DNA of 64,000 bases, from the NCBI GenBank assembly GCA_003223325.1, contig QHYS01000015.1:1-64000 (forward strand), written 5' to 3'. A program made the position numbers and the translations under genes. A model generated the notes under the pieces. That model saw nothing but the letters and a program-made list of their open reading frames with translations, did no database searches and had not been told where the DNA came from. This DNA is from Acidobacteriota bacterium (lineage in GTDB: Bacteria; Acidobacteriota; Terriglobia; Acidiferrales; UBA7541). Shown piece by piece: positions 46,086 to 55,357 of the stretch. Position 1 is the first letter of the stretch. Each line of letters opens with the position of its first letter.

Positions 46086-47503
46086 GCGATTTGCAAAATT
46101 CCGAGCTCAACCTTGAACTCGAACGCGAGCAATTTCGCATTTCGTCGGAATTTCTCGCACTCTATAATCGGCCCGGGCCGCGCTATACCAGCTATCCGAC
46201 TGCGCCGGTCTGGCGCGACGATTTCCGCCTCGACGAACTCGGCCGCGCTTACGAACAAGCCGAAGCGGCAGGCACGCCAGTTTCGATTTACATGCATTTG
46301 CCGTTTTGTGAGAGCCTTTGCTTGTTTTGCGCCTGCAACGTGGTCATCACCAAAGACCATAGCGTCTCTCCCCCTTATCTCGCCACTCTAAAACGGGAGA
46401 TTGAGCACGTCAGCGAGCAAGTTTCCCATTCTCGCCCGGTTGTACAATTCCATTGGGGCGGCGGAACGCCCACTTACTTGACGCCCGCGCAGATGGAAGA
46501 TTTGTTCGGTTTCACTGCGGAGAGATTCTCGTTTGCTCCCGATGCGGAAATCGGGATCGAAGTCGATCCGCGAGTCACCAGTGCGGATCATCTCGAGACG
46601 CTCAGCCGCCTCGGCTTTAATCGCCTGAGCATGGGCATCCAGGACTTTGATCCCGAAGTGCAACGAGCCGTAAGGCGCGTGCAGCCCCTCGAGATGACCT
46701 CGGAGTTGATGGCCCGCGCGCGCGCGCTTGGTTTCGAGAGCATCAATGTCGACCTGATTTACGGCTTGCCTTACCAGACCGCCGATCGCTTCGCGCGCAC
46801 CGTGGATGAAGTGCTGGCCCTTGGGGCGGATCGCATCGCTGTATTCAGCTATGCCCACGTTCCTTGGATTCGCAAACAGCAAGGTTCGCTGGCCGCCTCC
46901 CTACCAGAAGGAATGGAAAAATTCCGCATCTTCTGCGCGGCTATGGACAAGTTCTTGCGCGCGGGCTATCAGTATATCGGCATGGACCACTTCGCCAAGC
47001 CCAGCGACGAACTTGCCATCGCTCAGCGCCAGCGCAGCCTGCATCGCAATTTTCAAGGCTACACGACGAAAGCCGGTGCAGACCTTTACGGAATGGGCGT
47101 CAGCGCCATCAGTGCCATCGGATCGACTTACGCCCAAAATTATCGCGAGCTGCCTCGCTATACGGAAGCCGTCGTACAGCGCGGTATCGCCACCATGCGC
47201 GGCTATCGCCTCAGCGAAGACGACCGGCTGCGTCGCGCCCTGATCACGCGCCTGCTATGCCACGCCGTCATATGCAAGGGTGAAATCGGCCGCGAATTTG
47301 GTATCGACTTCGATGATTATTTCGCGCCGGAACTCGCACGGCTGTACCCATTTGTACAAGACCGCCTCATCGAATTGGGCGACGACGAAATCCGCCTGAC
47401 GCTTTTGGGCCGCATCTTCATTCGCAATCTGGCTATGATTTTTGACCCCTACCTCGAGAAGCAGCGCCTCGCCGAGCAACCTCTCTTCTCGAAGACGCTT
47501 TAG
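46082..47503 (+). CDS. hemN: Oxygen-independent coproporphyrinogen-III oxidase HemN
   Basis: 473 residues from ATG 46082 (overlaps hemE stop). It shows GPRYTSYPTAPVW at the start, the radical-SAM cluster MHLPFCESLCLFCACN (CxxxCxxC plus the extra Cys of HemN), HWGGGTPTYL, and RLSMGIQDFDPEVQRAV with GFESINVDLIYGLPYQT. The C-terminal HemN domain with GYTTKAGADLYGMGVSAIS is present. This is full-length HemN rather than the shorter HemW type, which supports a real oxidase. It gives an anaerobic-capable route. Confidence 0.95.
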   Translation: MSDLQNSELNLELEREQFRISSEFLALYNRPGPRYTSYPTAPVWRDDFRLDELGRAYEQAEAAGTPVSIYMHLPFCESLCLFCACNVVITKDHSVSPPYLATLKREIEHVSEQVSHSRPVVQFHWGGGTPTYLTPAQMEDLFGFTAERFSFAPDAEIGIEVDPRVTSADHLETLSRLGFNRLSMGIQDFDPEVQRAVRRVQPLEMTSELMARARALGFESINVDLIYGLPYQTADRFARTVDEVLALGADRIAVFSYAHVPWIRKQQGSLAASLPEGMEKFRIFCAAMDKFLRAGYQYIGMDHFAKPSDELAIAQRQRSLHRNFQGYTTKAGADLYGMGVSAISAIGSTYAQNYRELPRYTEAVVQRGIATMRGYRLSEDDRLRRALITRLLCHAVICKGEIGREFGIDFDDYFAPELARLYPFVQDRLIELGDDEIRLTLLGRIFIRNLAMIFDPYLEKQRLAEQPLFSKTL

Positions 47504-47520
47504 CGTCCTTCGCTTCTCTT

Positions 47521-48906
47521 GTGGCCACCGCTTCTACGATCCTGGTCATCGGAGGCGGCATTTCCGGGCTGGCCTGCGCCTGGCGCTTGCGGCAACTGGG
47601 TCTGCCTGTGCTCCTGCTAGAGCGAAGCCGCTGCCTTGGAGGCATCATCGATACCGTGGAGCAAGATGGATTCCGATTCGACATTGGCCCGCAGAGCTTT
47701 ACAAATACGCAAGCGTTGTCCGAGTTGATCGGTGAGATCGGTTTGAACAGCGAACTCCTGCTGGCCGACCCTCGCGCCCCGCGATACATCTTGAAACGCG
47801 GCCGTCTCCTCCCAGCGCCTTTGAGCCCGCCCCGACTCTTACTCACCCCACTGCTCAGCGGCCGAACTAAGCTGCGCATCCTCTGCGAGCCATTTCGACG
47901 CAGCCGGCCTCCTGATGCAGACGAGTCCGTCGCCACATTCGTCAGGCGAAAATTCGGCGCGGACCTGCTGGCGAATCTCGTGGTTCCTTTTGTTTCCGGA
48001 ATCTGGGCGGGCGATCCTGAAAAGCTGAGCGTGGCCAGCGCCTTTCCCAGCGTGCGCCGGCTCGAGGAACGCTATGGCAGCGTCATCCGGGGAGCCATGA
48101 CGCAGCGACGCGAAAAAGGCGGCAACAGGCCCTCACTGTGCAATTTTCGCGCCGGTCTGAAAACTCTGGCCGCCGCATTGGCAACGAAGCTGGGCGATTC
48201 AGCCCTTACGGAAGCCGAAATCACGGCGATTTACCGTGTGCCTGCGGTGAGCCCTCGATTCGGAGTGACCTACAGACTCCACGGCACGACCCAATCACTG
48301 AGCGTCGCTGCCGTCGTCGTGGCCACTCCTACCGACGAAACCGCGCGGCTGCTGAACGCCATTGACCCGGGATTCGGAGCCTTATTGGCGCGAATCGAAT
48401 ATGCCGGTTTGGCGCAAGTCTCGGCGGGCTATGGTCTGGAGCAAATCAACCTCCGCAACGCCGAAAAGGGACTCGAGGGTTTCGGCTTTCTTGTTCCCCG
48501 CAGCGAGGGCTTGCGGCTGCTGGGAACGGTCTGGAATTCGTCGCTATTCCCCGGCCGCGCTCCCCAGAGAATGGCCAGTTTCACGAGCTTTTTGGGGGGT
48601 ATGACTGATCCCGAGATAGCTTCCTACAGCCCGGAGCAGATCAGTGCTATAGCGTCCTCTGAGCTCTCCTCCGTGCTGGGCATAACAGGCGCCCCTGTCA
48701 CGCAGCACCTCTGGCGCTGGCAACGGGCCTTGCCGCAATACAACATCGGCCATCAAGCCATAGTATCCGCTCTCCGAGATCTCTCTGCGCGTACGCCTGG
48801 CATCTTCCTCGCCGGCAATTATCTCGCAGGTCCTTCGATAGGCTCATGCGTCGAGCATGCCAACGAAATTGCCCGCAATGTCGCGCGTTCCTGTTCCGCC
48901 GCCTGA
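47521..48906 (+). CDS. hemG: Protoporphyrinogen oxidase (HemG/HemY type, FAD)
   Basis: 461 residues from GTG 47521. The N-terminal FAD Rossmann motif is VIGGGISGLACAWRL; GFRFDIGPQSFT, PFVSGIWAGDPEKLSVASAFP and a C-terminal GIFLAGNYLAGPSIGSCVEHAN FAD segment match the HemY/PPOX amine-oxidase family. It oxidises protoporphyrinogen IX to protoporphyrin IX using oxygen. Together with hemN the arm has one oxygen-independent and one oxygen-dependent step. No ferrochelatase follows. Confidence 0.9.
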   Translation: MATASTILVIGGGISGLACAWRLRQLGLPVLLLERSRCLGGIIDTVEQDGFRFDIGPQSFTNTQALSELIGEIGLNSELLLADPRAPRYILKRGRLLPAPLSPPRLLLTPLLSGRTKLRILCEPFRRSRPPDADESVATFVRRKFGADLLANLVVPFVSGIWAGDPEKLSVASAFPSVRRLEERYGSVIRGAMTQRREKGGNRPSLCNFRAGLKTLAAALATKLGDSALTEAEITAIYRVPAVSPRFGVTYRLHGTTQSLSVAAVVVATPTDETARLLNAIDPGFGALLARIEYAGLAQVSAGYGLEQINLRNAEKGLEGFGFLVPRSEGLRLLGTVWNSSLFPGRAPQRMASFTSFLGGMTDPEIASYSPEQISAIASSELSSVLGITGAPVTQHLWRWQRALPQYNIGHQAIVSALRDLSARTPGIFLAGNYLAGPSIGSCVEHANEIARNVARSCSAA

Positions 48907-48913
48907 ACCCATC

Positions 48914-49046
48914 AGTGTCATTCCGAAGACTCCGGCCAAGCGCATGGTTTGCGTCTTGCGTGTCGTAGTTAGACGGACGACGAGGAATCTGCTGTTCCCC
49001 TTCGTTCTCGCGAAAGCACATCGCTCACCTCGTGGGATGACCGGCT
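48914..49046. repeat. Intergenic dispersed-repeat-like segment
   Basis: It contains GTGTCATTCCGAAGACTCC at one end and GACGAGGAATCTGCTGTTCC and GGGATGACC at the other. Such TGTCATTCC...GAGGAATCT pieces resemble the degenerate repeat units often found between acidobacterial genes. A related segment is near 63.3 kb. No gene is present. Confidence 0.45.
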
Positions 49047-49059
49047 GATGCTCGCCCGC

Positions 49060-49569
49060 TTAAACACTATTCGCACGGTGGGCCAGACGATACTTTCGCC
49101 GTCCCAGAGCTTCGCGAAAGCGCCGGCGATCTTCCGCCGTCTCGCAGATCAACGCAGGCACCGGCTTTGGCAGGTGGTTCTCGTCCAGGGCCACGAACGT
49201 CACGTAGGCGCTGGTGGTGTGCTTCTTCTCCCCGGTCAAAATGTCTTCGGAAAACACTTTCACGCCGATCTCCATCGATGTATGAAATGCGCGATTCAGG
49301 CTCGCCTTCAACGTGATTATCTCGCCGATACGAATCGGATTACGAAAATCGATGTGATCGACCGAGGCCGTTACGGCCATCGAGCGACAGTGCCGATGCG
49401 CCGTTATTGCCGCCGCTATATCCACCAGGTGCATGACGCGGCCGCCCAGGATATTGCCGAAGACGTTGGCATCTTGCGGGAGCACGACCTCCGTCATTTC
49501 CGTCCGCGAGGCACTCACGGGCTTCCCCATCAACTCCCGCGAAATCTTCGTGCCTTTTCTCTTCGGCAC
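49060..49569 (-). CDS. Acyl-CoA thioesterase, hotdog fold (YciA/BACH-like)
   Basis: 169 residues from GTG 49569, with GGAGGAG about 5 bp upstream. Hotdog motifs: VVLPQDANVFGNILGGRVMHLVDIAAAITA (with the catalytic Asp/Asn region), ASVDHIDFRNPIRIGEIITLKASL, and TTSAYVTFVALDENHLPKPVP. Typical of small acyl-CoA thioesterases that hydrolyse medium or long acyl-CoA. No signal peptide, cytoplasmic. Convergent with the hemG end. Confidence 0.9.
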   Translation of the reverse strand: MPKRKGTKISRELMGKPVSASRTEMTEVVLPQDANVFGNILGGRVMHLVDIAAAITAHRHCRSMAVTASVDHIDFRNPIRIGEIITLKASLNRAFHTSMEIGVKVFSEDILTGEKKHTTSAYVTFVALDENHLPKPVPALICETAEDRRRFREALGRRKYRLAHRANSV

Positions 49570-49651
49570 CGCACTCCTCCATGCCTTCCCGATCTATTTC
49601 GTCCCGCGCAATTGGTTAACCAGGTCCTGATTTGTCGCTTTGAGCCCGATT

Positions 49652-49680
49652 TTGTGACTCCCACAACGACCGGTTATAAT
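49652..49680 (+). promoter_or_regulatory. Probable sigma-70-type promoter for the small TPR gene
   Basis: TTGTGA (49652-49657) and TATAAT (49675-49680) with a 17-bp spacer. Transcription would start near 49687, 26 bp before the ATG at 49713. Confidence 0.6.
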
Positions 49681-49712
49681 ACGCGTTTGCGAGCGTTAGC
49701 CCAACTCACGCC

Positions 49713-50045
49713 ATGACGCAACCCATAAAGCAATCTCGCCGTGTACTGCTCGAGGAATTTCTGGCCGCCCACCCTCAAGACGCCTTCGCGCGCTACGGAT
49801 TGGCCATGGAATGCGCGAACCAGGGCGATGCTGCTGCGGCCATCGAGAACTTTGAGAAGCTGCTTGCTGAAAACCCCAATTACGTTGCCGGTTATTTCCA
49901 ATACGGCCAGCTCTTGGCTCGCCTCTCACGAACGGCAGACGCCAAGCGCACCCTCAGCGAGGGTATCCAAGCGGCTCGCAGAAGCGGCGACCAGCACGCC
50001 GGCTCAGAGATGGAAGCGGCCCTGGCGCAGTTGCCGGGTTCGTAA
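49713..50045 (+). CDS. Small TPR protein
   Basis: 110 residues, ATG 49713. About three TPR helix pairs: HPQDAFARYGLAMECANQGDAAAAIENFEKLLAENPNYVAGYFQYGQLLARLSRTADAKRTLSEGI split across residues 18-85. No signal peptide or other domain. Likely a protein-protein adaptor; partner unknown. It precedes a Lon-N-like protein gene by 66 bp, which has its own TTACAAT box nearby, so co-transcription is uncertain. Confidence 0.8.
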   Translation: MTQPIKQSRRVLLEEFLAAHPQDAFARYGLAMECANQGDAAAAIENFEKLLAENPNYVAGYFQYGQLLARLSRTADAKRTLSEGIQAARRSGDQHAGSEMEAALAQLPGS

Positions 50046-50111
50046 GGCCCTCTAATTCTGCGTTCACGCCGCACCGCACCGGCCCAGAGTGTTACAATTT
50101 CTGTGTCTGTA

Positions 50112-50735
50112 ATGACCACGCGGCACATTCCGCTTTTCCCTCTCAACGTTGTCCTCTTGCCTGGGATGACTTTGCCGCTACACATTTTTGAACCGCGATA
50201 CAAGGCGATGATGAAGACCGTAATCGAGGACGAGGTCCCATTTGGCGTGGTTCTCTCCCGCGAAAACGGAATCGCCACGGTCGGCTGCACAGCCCTGGTC
50301 CGCCGCGTCGCTCGCACTTACCCCGACGGGCGAATGGACGTCATCACGGTCGGCCAATCGGCCTACCGCATCCGCGCGGTTCATAAGGATAAAGAATATC
50401 TGGAAGCTACTGTGGATTTGATGACGGATGATTTCCAGCCCGGGGCCGCGGCCCCAACGGCGGAACTCCTCACCTTGTTCACCGATTGTCATCTCTTGCT
50501 CCATGGCAGTCCTCCCGCGGATATGGATATCGATCAGAGTGATGGGCTGCTCGCTTATCGGATTGCCAGCGAGCTCCCGCTCGAACTCGAAACGCTGCAG
50601 GAGCTGCTGGAAATTCGCGCCGAAGCGGAACGCCGCATAAGGTTAATCAGCCGCCTGAACCAGTTGTTGCCACAACTTGTCCAGATCGAGCAGATGAGAT
50701 CCAAGTCCATGGCGAATACCCACGGGCCAAATTGA
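50112..50735 (+). CDS. LON substrate-binding (N-terminal) domain protein
   Basis: 207 residues from ATG 50112; GTG 50103 is an alternative. It begins RHIPLFPLNVVLLPGMTLPL and HIFEPRYKAMM, the hallmark of Lon N-domains, followed by FGVVLSRENGIATVGCTA and a helical C-terminus with LLELRAEAERR-like LLEIRAEAERRIRLI. No AAA or Lon protease domain. Stand-alone Lon-N proteins are widespread and their role is unclear; it may act as a substrate recruiter. Confidence 0.85.
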   Translation: MTTRHIPLFPLNVVLLPGMTLPLHIFEPRYKAMMKTVIEDEVPFGVVLSRENGIATVGCTALVRRVARTYPDGRMDVITVGQSAYRIRAVHKDKEYLEATVDLMTDDFQPGAAAPTAELLTLFTDCHLLLHGSPPADMDIDQSDGLLAYRIASELPLELETLQELLEIRAEAERRIRLISRLNQLLPQLVQIEQMRSKSMANTHGPN

Positions 50736-50839
50736 AGCATGGCGAAGCGCCGCCAAGCTGAAAACGACCAGAAAAGCATCACCCAGCACGATAAACCGGT
50801 GCACAGCGCGCCGGAGTATCCAGGTAAGAAGGGGACCCT

Positions 50840-52330
50840 ATGGCGACCGAATCCGCAGCAACGAAAGTGTCCACGATCGGCGAATGGCGGCGCATCGCAG
50901 GTCCCGGTGGCGCGGCAGATCGTGGCGTCAAGGATGAAATGCGATGCAGCCTGCTGCGGAAACTCGAAGCGCACGAGACGCTTTTCCCCGGTATTCGCGG
51001 CTATGAAGAGACGGTACTGCCCCAGATTGCCAATGCCATCCTGTCCCGGCACAACTTCATCCTTCTCGGCCTGCGCGGACAGGCCAAGAGCCGTATCCTT
51101 CGTGGATTAGTCGATTTCCTGGAACCTGAAATTCCCTATATAGCGGGTTGCGAAATTCATGACCACCCCTTACGGCCCATCTGCCGAGCTTGCCGCGAAA
51201 TGGTCGCCGAACAAGGCGAACGCACTCCGATCGCCTGGCTCAAACGGCAAGATCGCTTTGTGGAAAAACTCGCAACGCCCGACGTGACCATCGCCGATAT
51301 TATCGGCGACGTAGATCCCATCAAGGCGGCACGGGGAGGCCGAGATCTCTCGGACGAGTTGACCGTGCACTATGGTTTGCTGCCTCGCGCCAACCGCGGA
51401 ATTTTCGCCATAAACGAATTGCCGGATCTGGCCGGGAAAATCCAAGTCGGGCTTTTCAATATCATGCAGGAAGGCGACGTCCAAATTAAGGGCTATCCTA
51501 TCCGTCTGCCATTGGATGTCCTGCTCGTCTTCACCGCCAATCCTGAAGACTACACGGCACGCGGAAAGATCATCACTCCGCTCAAAGACCGCGTCGGAAG
51601 CGAAATCCGCACCCATTACCCCAGCACCATCGAAGAAGGCATGGCCATCACGGCCCAGGAAGCCTGGACACAGCGCAACTCAGGCCACAAGCTTGTTACG
51701 CCTGACTACATCCGCGAGGTCGTGGAGCAAATCGCCTTCCTGGCTCGCGAAGACAAACGCGTCGACCGTCGCTCTGGCGTCAGCCAGCGCCTGCCCATTG
51801 CCTGCATGGAGGCTGTCATCAGCAACGCGGAGCAGCGTGCCTCAAGAAACAAGGAGGCTCACGTTTCCGCGCGCGTCGCCGATATTTACGCCTCCATTCC
51901 GGCCATTACTGGAAAAATGGAATTGGAGTACGAAGGCGAGTTGAAGGGAGCGGAGACGATTGCGCGAGAACTGGTTCGCTCCGCAATCGGCCGGGTCTAC
52001 ACGAAGTATATTGCCGATGCCAATATGCAGCCGGTCGTGCAATGGTTTGAGAATGGCGGCGAACTCAAGATCCCCGAGAATGCTCCTGCCTCCGAGCAGG
52101 TCGCCGCACTGCGCCGCGTTCACGGCCTGTTCGATCACCTCGAACGCCTCGGCACGAACGGCAAGTCCGACGCGCCGCTCGCGGCTGCGGCCGGTGAATT
52201 CATCCTCGAGGGACTCTGGTCGCACAAGCGCATCAGCCGAAACGAGGAGCGTGGCTTCTACGCCGAGCGGCCCAAACCGGCCGAGCCGCGTGAGCAGTTC
52301 AACCGGCCGCCCCGGCGCCAGTACAATTAA
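50840..52330 (+). CDS. BchI/MoxR-like AAA+ ATPase
   Basis: 496 residues, ATG 50840, with AAGAAGGGG upstream. It resembles magnesium-chelatase subunit I-type ATPases: a modified Walker A LLGLRGQAKSR, GRDLSDELTVHYGLLPRANRGIFAINELPDLAGKIQVGLFNIMQEGDVQIKGYPIRLP spans Walker B and pore loops, and VFTANPEDYTARGKIITPLKDRVGSEIRTHYP is the sensor-1/Arg-finger region. The first 30 residues are poorly conserved. It is followed 9 bp later by a VWA gene, giving an I/D-like pair. With no BchH/CobN-type chelatase in the window, pigment synthesis is unlikely; a protein-remodelling MoxR-like role is more probable. Confidence 0.88.
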   Translation: MATESAATKVSTIGEWRRIAGPGGAADRGVKDEMRCSLLRKLEAHETLFPGIRGYEETVLPQIANAILSRHNFILLGLRGQAKSRILRGLVDFLEPEIPYIAGCEIHDHPLRPICRACREMVAEQGERTPIAWLKRQDRFVEKLATPDVTIADIIGDVDPIKAARGGRDLSDELTVHYGLLPRANRGIFAINELPDLAGKIQVGLFNIMQEGDVQIKGYPIRLPLDVLLVFTANPEDYTARGKIITPLKDRVGSEIRTHYPSTIEEGMAITAQEAWTQRNSGHKLVTPDYIREVVEQIAFLAREDKRVDRRSGVSQRLPIACMEAVISNAEQRASRNKEAHVSARVADIYASIPAITGKMELEYEGELKGAETIARELVRSAIGRVYTKYIADANMQPVVQWFENGGELKIPENAPASEQVAALRRVHGLFDHLERLGTNGKSDAPLAAAAGEFILEGLWSHKRISRNEERGFYAERPKPAEPREQFNRPPRRQYN

Positions 52331-52339
52331 GGAACTTCG

Positions 52340-53602
52340 GTGAAATACATCCGCTATTCACGGTACACAGGCGAGCCGGCTGACGCTGTTGACCTCGAAG
52401 AACTAATCAAGCGGCTAGGCGACTATTTCCTACAGAGCGGTTTCGAGTCCCAGTATTACGGCCTCTCCGAGTTTGATCCGGAAAAAACAATGGAAGCTCT
52501 GCGCGAGGCCATTCTTCGCGCGCTTGCCGAAGGCGACCTGCTGCCTGACGATTTGCTCGAGCAATTGACTAAGGAGGGTTCAGCGCAATCGCAACAGGAA
52601 TTGCGCGAACTGATCGATCGTCTCATCCAGAGAATGATGGAAGAGGGCTATATCAATGGACCGCCGCCGCAAGTCACTCCGCCCCCGGACAAGACGCAGC
52701 GCGGGCACTTGGGCGGCGGCCGCGACGCCCAAAATCAGGCCCGCTTCGAAATCACGGACAAGACCATCGATTTTCTCGGATTCCGCACGCTGAAAGACTT
52801 GTTGGGTTCGCTCGGCAAGAGCAGCTTCGGGCGCCATGATACGCGCGAAATGGCCACCGGCGTCGAATCTGGAGGCGTTTCGCGGAAATACGAATTCGGC
52901 GACACCTTGAACCTCGATATCAGCGCCACTTTGTTCAACGCCGTGCGCCGCGAAGGCGCTAAAGTGCCTGTCGTTCTTGATTATCCGGACCTGATGGTCC
53001 ATCAGTGCGAATACCAGAGTTCCTGCGCCACTGTCATGATGCTGGACTGCAGCCACAGCATGATCCTCTACGGCGAGGACCGCTTCACGCCAGCCAAACG
53101 CGTCGCCCTGGCGCTCTCGCATCTGATCCGCACACAGTACCCCGGCGACTCGCTCCACCTGGTCCTCTTTCACGACAGCGCCGAAGAAGTCCCGCTGGGA
53201 GAGCTGGCGCGCGTTCAGGTGGGTCCCTATTACACAAATACACGCGAAGGCCTGCGCCTGGCCCAGCGCATCCTCTCACAACAAAAGAAAGATATGCGCC
53301 AGATCGTCATGATCACCGACGGCAAGCCCTCGGCCTTGACGCTCGAGGACGGCCGCATCTATAAAAACGCCTTCGGCCTCGACCCGCTGGTGGTGACTCG
53401 GACTCTCGAAGAGGTCGCCAAATGCCGAAAGTCCGGCATCATCATCAATACTTTCATGCTGGCAAGCGACTATAGCTTGGTGCACTTCGTGCAGAAGGTA
53501 GCTGAGATGTGCCGCGGCAAAGCTTACTTCACCACGCCGTATACGCTGGGCCAGTACCTACTCATGGACTACATGTCCAAAAAAACTCGCCACATTCACT
53601 GA
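52340..53602 (+). CDS. VWA-domain protein partner of the AAA+ ATPase
   Basis: 420 residues from GTG 52340, with GGAAC just upstream. The N-terminal half is helical (about 15-115, charged), with a Pro/Gly-rich linker [16 protein letters not shown]. The C-terminal half (about 205-415) is a VWA domain with intact [24 protein letters not shown] and [17 protein letters not shown]. No AAA domain, so it is not a full ChlD/BchD. It forms a two-gene unit with the upstream ATPase, a typical MoxR-VWA arrangement. Confidence 0.88.
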   Translation: MKYIRYSRYTGEPADAVDLEELIKRLGDYFLQSGFESQYYGLSEFDPEKTMEALREAILRALAEGDLLPDDLLEQLTKEGSAQSQQELRELIDRLIQRMMEEGYINGPPPQVTPPPDKTQRGHLGGGRDAQNQARFEITDKTIDFLGFRTLKDLLGSLGKSSFGRHDTREMATGVESGGVSRKYEFGDTLNLDISATLFNAVRREGAKVPVVLDYPDLMVHQCEYQSSCATVMMLDCSHSMILYGEDRFTPAKRVALALSHLIRTQYPGDSLHLVLFHDSAEEVPLGELARVQVGPYYTNTREGLRLAQRILSQQKKDMRQIVMITDGKPSALTLEDGRIYKNAFGLDPLVVTRTLEEVAKCRKSGIIINTFMLASDYSLVHFVQKVAEMCRGKAYFTTPYTLGQYLLMDYMSKKTRHIH

Positions 53603-53623
53603 TCGCCTGTAATTGCTAAAACC

Positions 53624-54118
53624 ATGGCTACGGTCCGTAATGGAGACAAAGCACCCAACTTTGAGCTAAAGGACCTTGAAGGCAAGCGCGTCTCGCTTCA
53701 GGAAGCCTTGAAACGCGGGCCCGTGGTGGCCACGTTTTTCAAAGTAAGTTGCCCGGTTTGCCAGTTCACCTTTCCTTTTCTCGAGCGCCTCTTCAAAGCC
53801 TACGCGTCGGATCAAACCACGTTCTGGGCCATCTCTCAGGACGATGCGCGCGACACGCAGGAGTTCTACGCCGAATACGGTGTCACCTTCCCCGCTCTCC
53901 TCGATGAAGACGGCTATCCCGCCTCAAACCATTACGGCATCAGCAACGTGCCCACTTATTATCTGATTGCTCGCGACGGCACGGTGCAGGTCAGTAGCGT
54001 CGGTTTCGGGAAGAACGCCCTGGAGAAAATCTCAGAATCACTGGCGCGGTTTCTTGGCCGGCCTGTCACCCCTGTGTTCGAACCCGGCGAGGTCGTCCCT
54101 GACTCGAAACCTGGCTGA
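53624..54118 (+). CDS. Peroxiredoxin/thioredoxin-like protein (AhpC-TSA family)
   Basis: 164 residues, ATG 53624, 21 bp after the VWA gene. Thioredoxin fold with GDKAPNFELKDLEGKRVSLQ, the redox motif FFKVSCPVCQFTFPF (CPVC), the ISQDDARDTQEFYAEYGVTFPALLDED segment and cis-Pro NVPTYYLI. The CxxC pattern points to a thiol-disulfide reductase or bacterioferritin-comigratory-like peroxidase. No signal peptide, so cytoplasmic. Confidence 0.88.
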   Translation: MATVRNGDKAPNFELKDLEGKRVSLQEALKRGPVVATFFKVSCPVCQFTFPFLERLFKAYASDQTTFWAISQDDARDTQEFYAEYGVTFPALLDEDGYPASNHYGISNVPTYYLIARDGTVQVSSVGFGKNALEKISESLARFLGRPVTPVFEPGEVVPDSKPG

Positions 54119-54157
54119 CACTCGAAAAACTAGGCCCGGCGGGCCTGGCCCCACCCC

Positions 54158-54958
54158 TCAGATTTCCAACAGATCTTCAAGCGGCTTCTTATGCTTCGGT
54201 GGCTTGCGGCGCCTATCGGGGATCACTCGCTCCATTGGCGGAGTCCCGGCGGCCAGCCGTGCTCGCCGGCGCGCTTCCTTTGCTGCGGTAAACTTGGTCC
54301 TCCGCTTCTTGCCCGGCATGGCCGCCTCGCTATTCGCAAATTCTAACTCGGCCTGCCCTGCGGCGGGCTTCTTTCGTCGCGCTACCTCTCCGGCCTGCGG
54401 ATAAACTACTCGCTCATGTTGAATTCGCGCGAACGGCGTAAGGTTGTGAACTTCGCGCCTGTTTCCGCTGAGGATGTGCTCAACGGGAATGCCGCGCGCA
54501 AGCAGCGCGTCCGCCAGCAGTGAACGATGGCATCGCCAGGGCACGGCCTCGGCGCACATCACCGCGCAGCGATTCTCTCCGCACAGTCGTAGCAACAGGC
54601 CCAGGGCTTTCTCGAATTCTGTGGTTTGCATGTAATCTCCATACCCGCGAAAGCTCGGGTTTCGCCAGCCCGTGTTTATGGAATCCCGCCGCGGATGCCG
54701 TAGGCCGCCGAGCTCTTTGAGATGTACGTACGCAACGCCCTCACGTTCCAGCGATTTGGCCAGCGCCTCGCTATTGAATTGCGGATTACGGCGCGAGCCA
54801 GGAATCGTTCGGATGTCGACCAGCCGCTCGACTTCATGCTGCTGAAGCAATTCGATAAATGCCCCGATGGGGCGCGTTGAATGACCGATCGTCAAAATCG
54901 GCGTCGCCCAGCCCACGCCGGGCTCTAGATTATTGGGCCATTGGGGAGCCCCAGACAA
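54158..54958 (-). CDS. DUF488 family protein with basic C-terminal extension
   Basis: 266 residues from TTG 54958, immediately after the DUF1634 stop; a GTG 15 codons in is an alternative start. The DUF488 core (about 18-170) includes ILTIGHSTRPIGAFIELLQQH, VDIRTIPGSRRNPQFN, YVHLKELGGLRHPR and CAEAVPWRCHRSLLADALLARG. The last 70 residues are Lys/Arg-rich and probably disordered or nucleic-acid-binding. Function of the family is unknown. Confidence 0.85.
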   Translation of the reverse strand: MSGAPQWPNNLEPGVGWATPILTIGHSTRPIGAFIELLQQHEVERLVDIRTIPGSRRNPQFNSEALAKSLEREGVAYVHLKELGGLRHPRRDSINTGWRNPSFRGYGDYMQTTEFEKALGLLLRLCGENRCAVMCAEAVPWRCHRSLLADALLARGIPVEHILSGNRREVHNLTPFARIQHERVVYPQAGEVARRKKPAAGQAELEFANSEAAMPGKKRRTKFTAAKEARRRARLAAGTPPMERVIPDRRRKPPKHKKPLEDLLEI

Positions 54959-55357
54959 TCAGGTTACTCCGCCGAACAGGCTGTAAATCAGAATTAAAAA
55001 GACCGTCAGCGTCAGCGCGACGTAGAGCCGGTCCCTCTCGAGGGCAAAAGCAAGTATGGAGAAAAGGACCCGCGCGACAGGCGTGGCAATCAGCAGCAGT
55101 AAGCCGCATTCGATGACCGCCCGGCCATCACCGTGCAAAGCCTGATTTCCGACTGCCGCTAAGCTGCGCAAGCTTGCGCGCTCCGAAACAAAATTCTCGT
55201 AGTGCACCGGGAGGCGTGCGTAACGTAGCAAATACAAAATGCCGCCGACCAACACGACCAATCCTGAAATGATCACGCCGCTCTGGAGAAGCGTCCCCAG
55301 TATCCTCTCCACGCGCTCGTCACTCCAAGGCGATTGCGGACCGTTTGCTTGGGCCAT
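54959..55357 (-). CDS. DUF1634 membrane protein
   Basis: 132 residues, ATG 55357 directly after the TAA of the TSUP exporter gene. Three hydrophobic helices (about 28-48, 80-105, 110-130), with SDERVERILGTLLQSGVIISGLVVLVGG at the start, as in DUF1634 proteins. These are very often encoded next to TauE/SafE-type exporters, as here, so a shared transport function is likely. Confidence 0.88.
   Translation of the reverse strand: MAQANGPQSPWSDERVERILGTLLQSGVIISGLVVLVGGILYLLRYARLPVHYENFVSERASLRSLAAVGNQALHGDGRAVIECGLLLLIATPVARVLFSILAFALERDRLYVALTLTVFLILIYSLFGGVT

Noticed and set aside
50840..53602. Magnesium chelatase for chlorophyll synthesis
   Set aside because: No H subunit, the VWA protein lacks the AAA half of BchD, and no other pigment genes are present; a MoxR-like role fits better.
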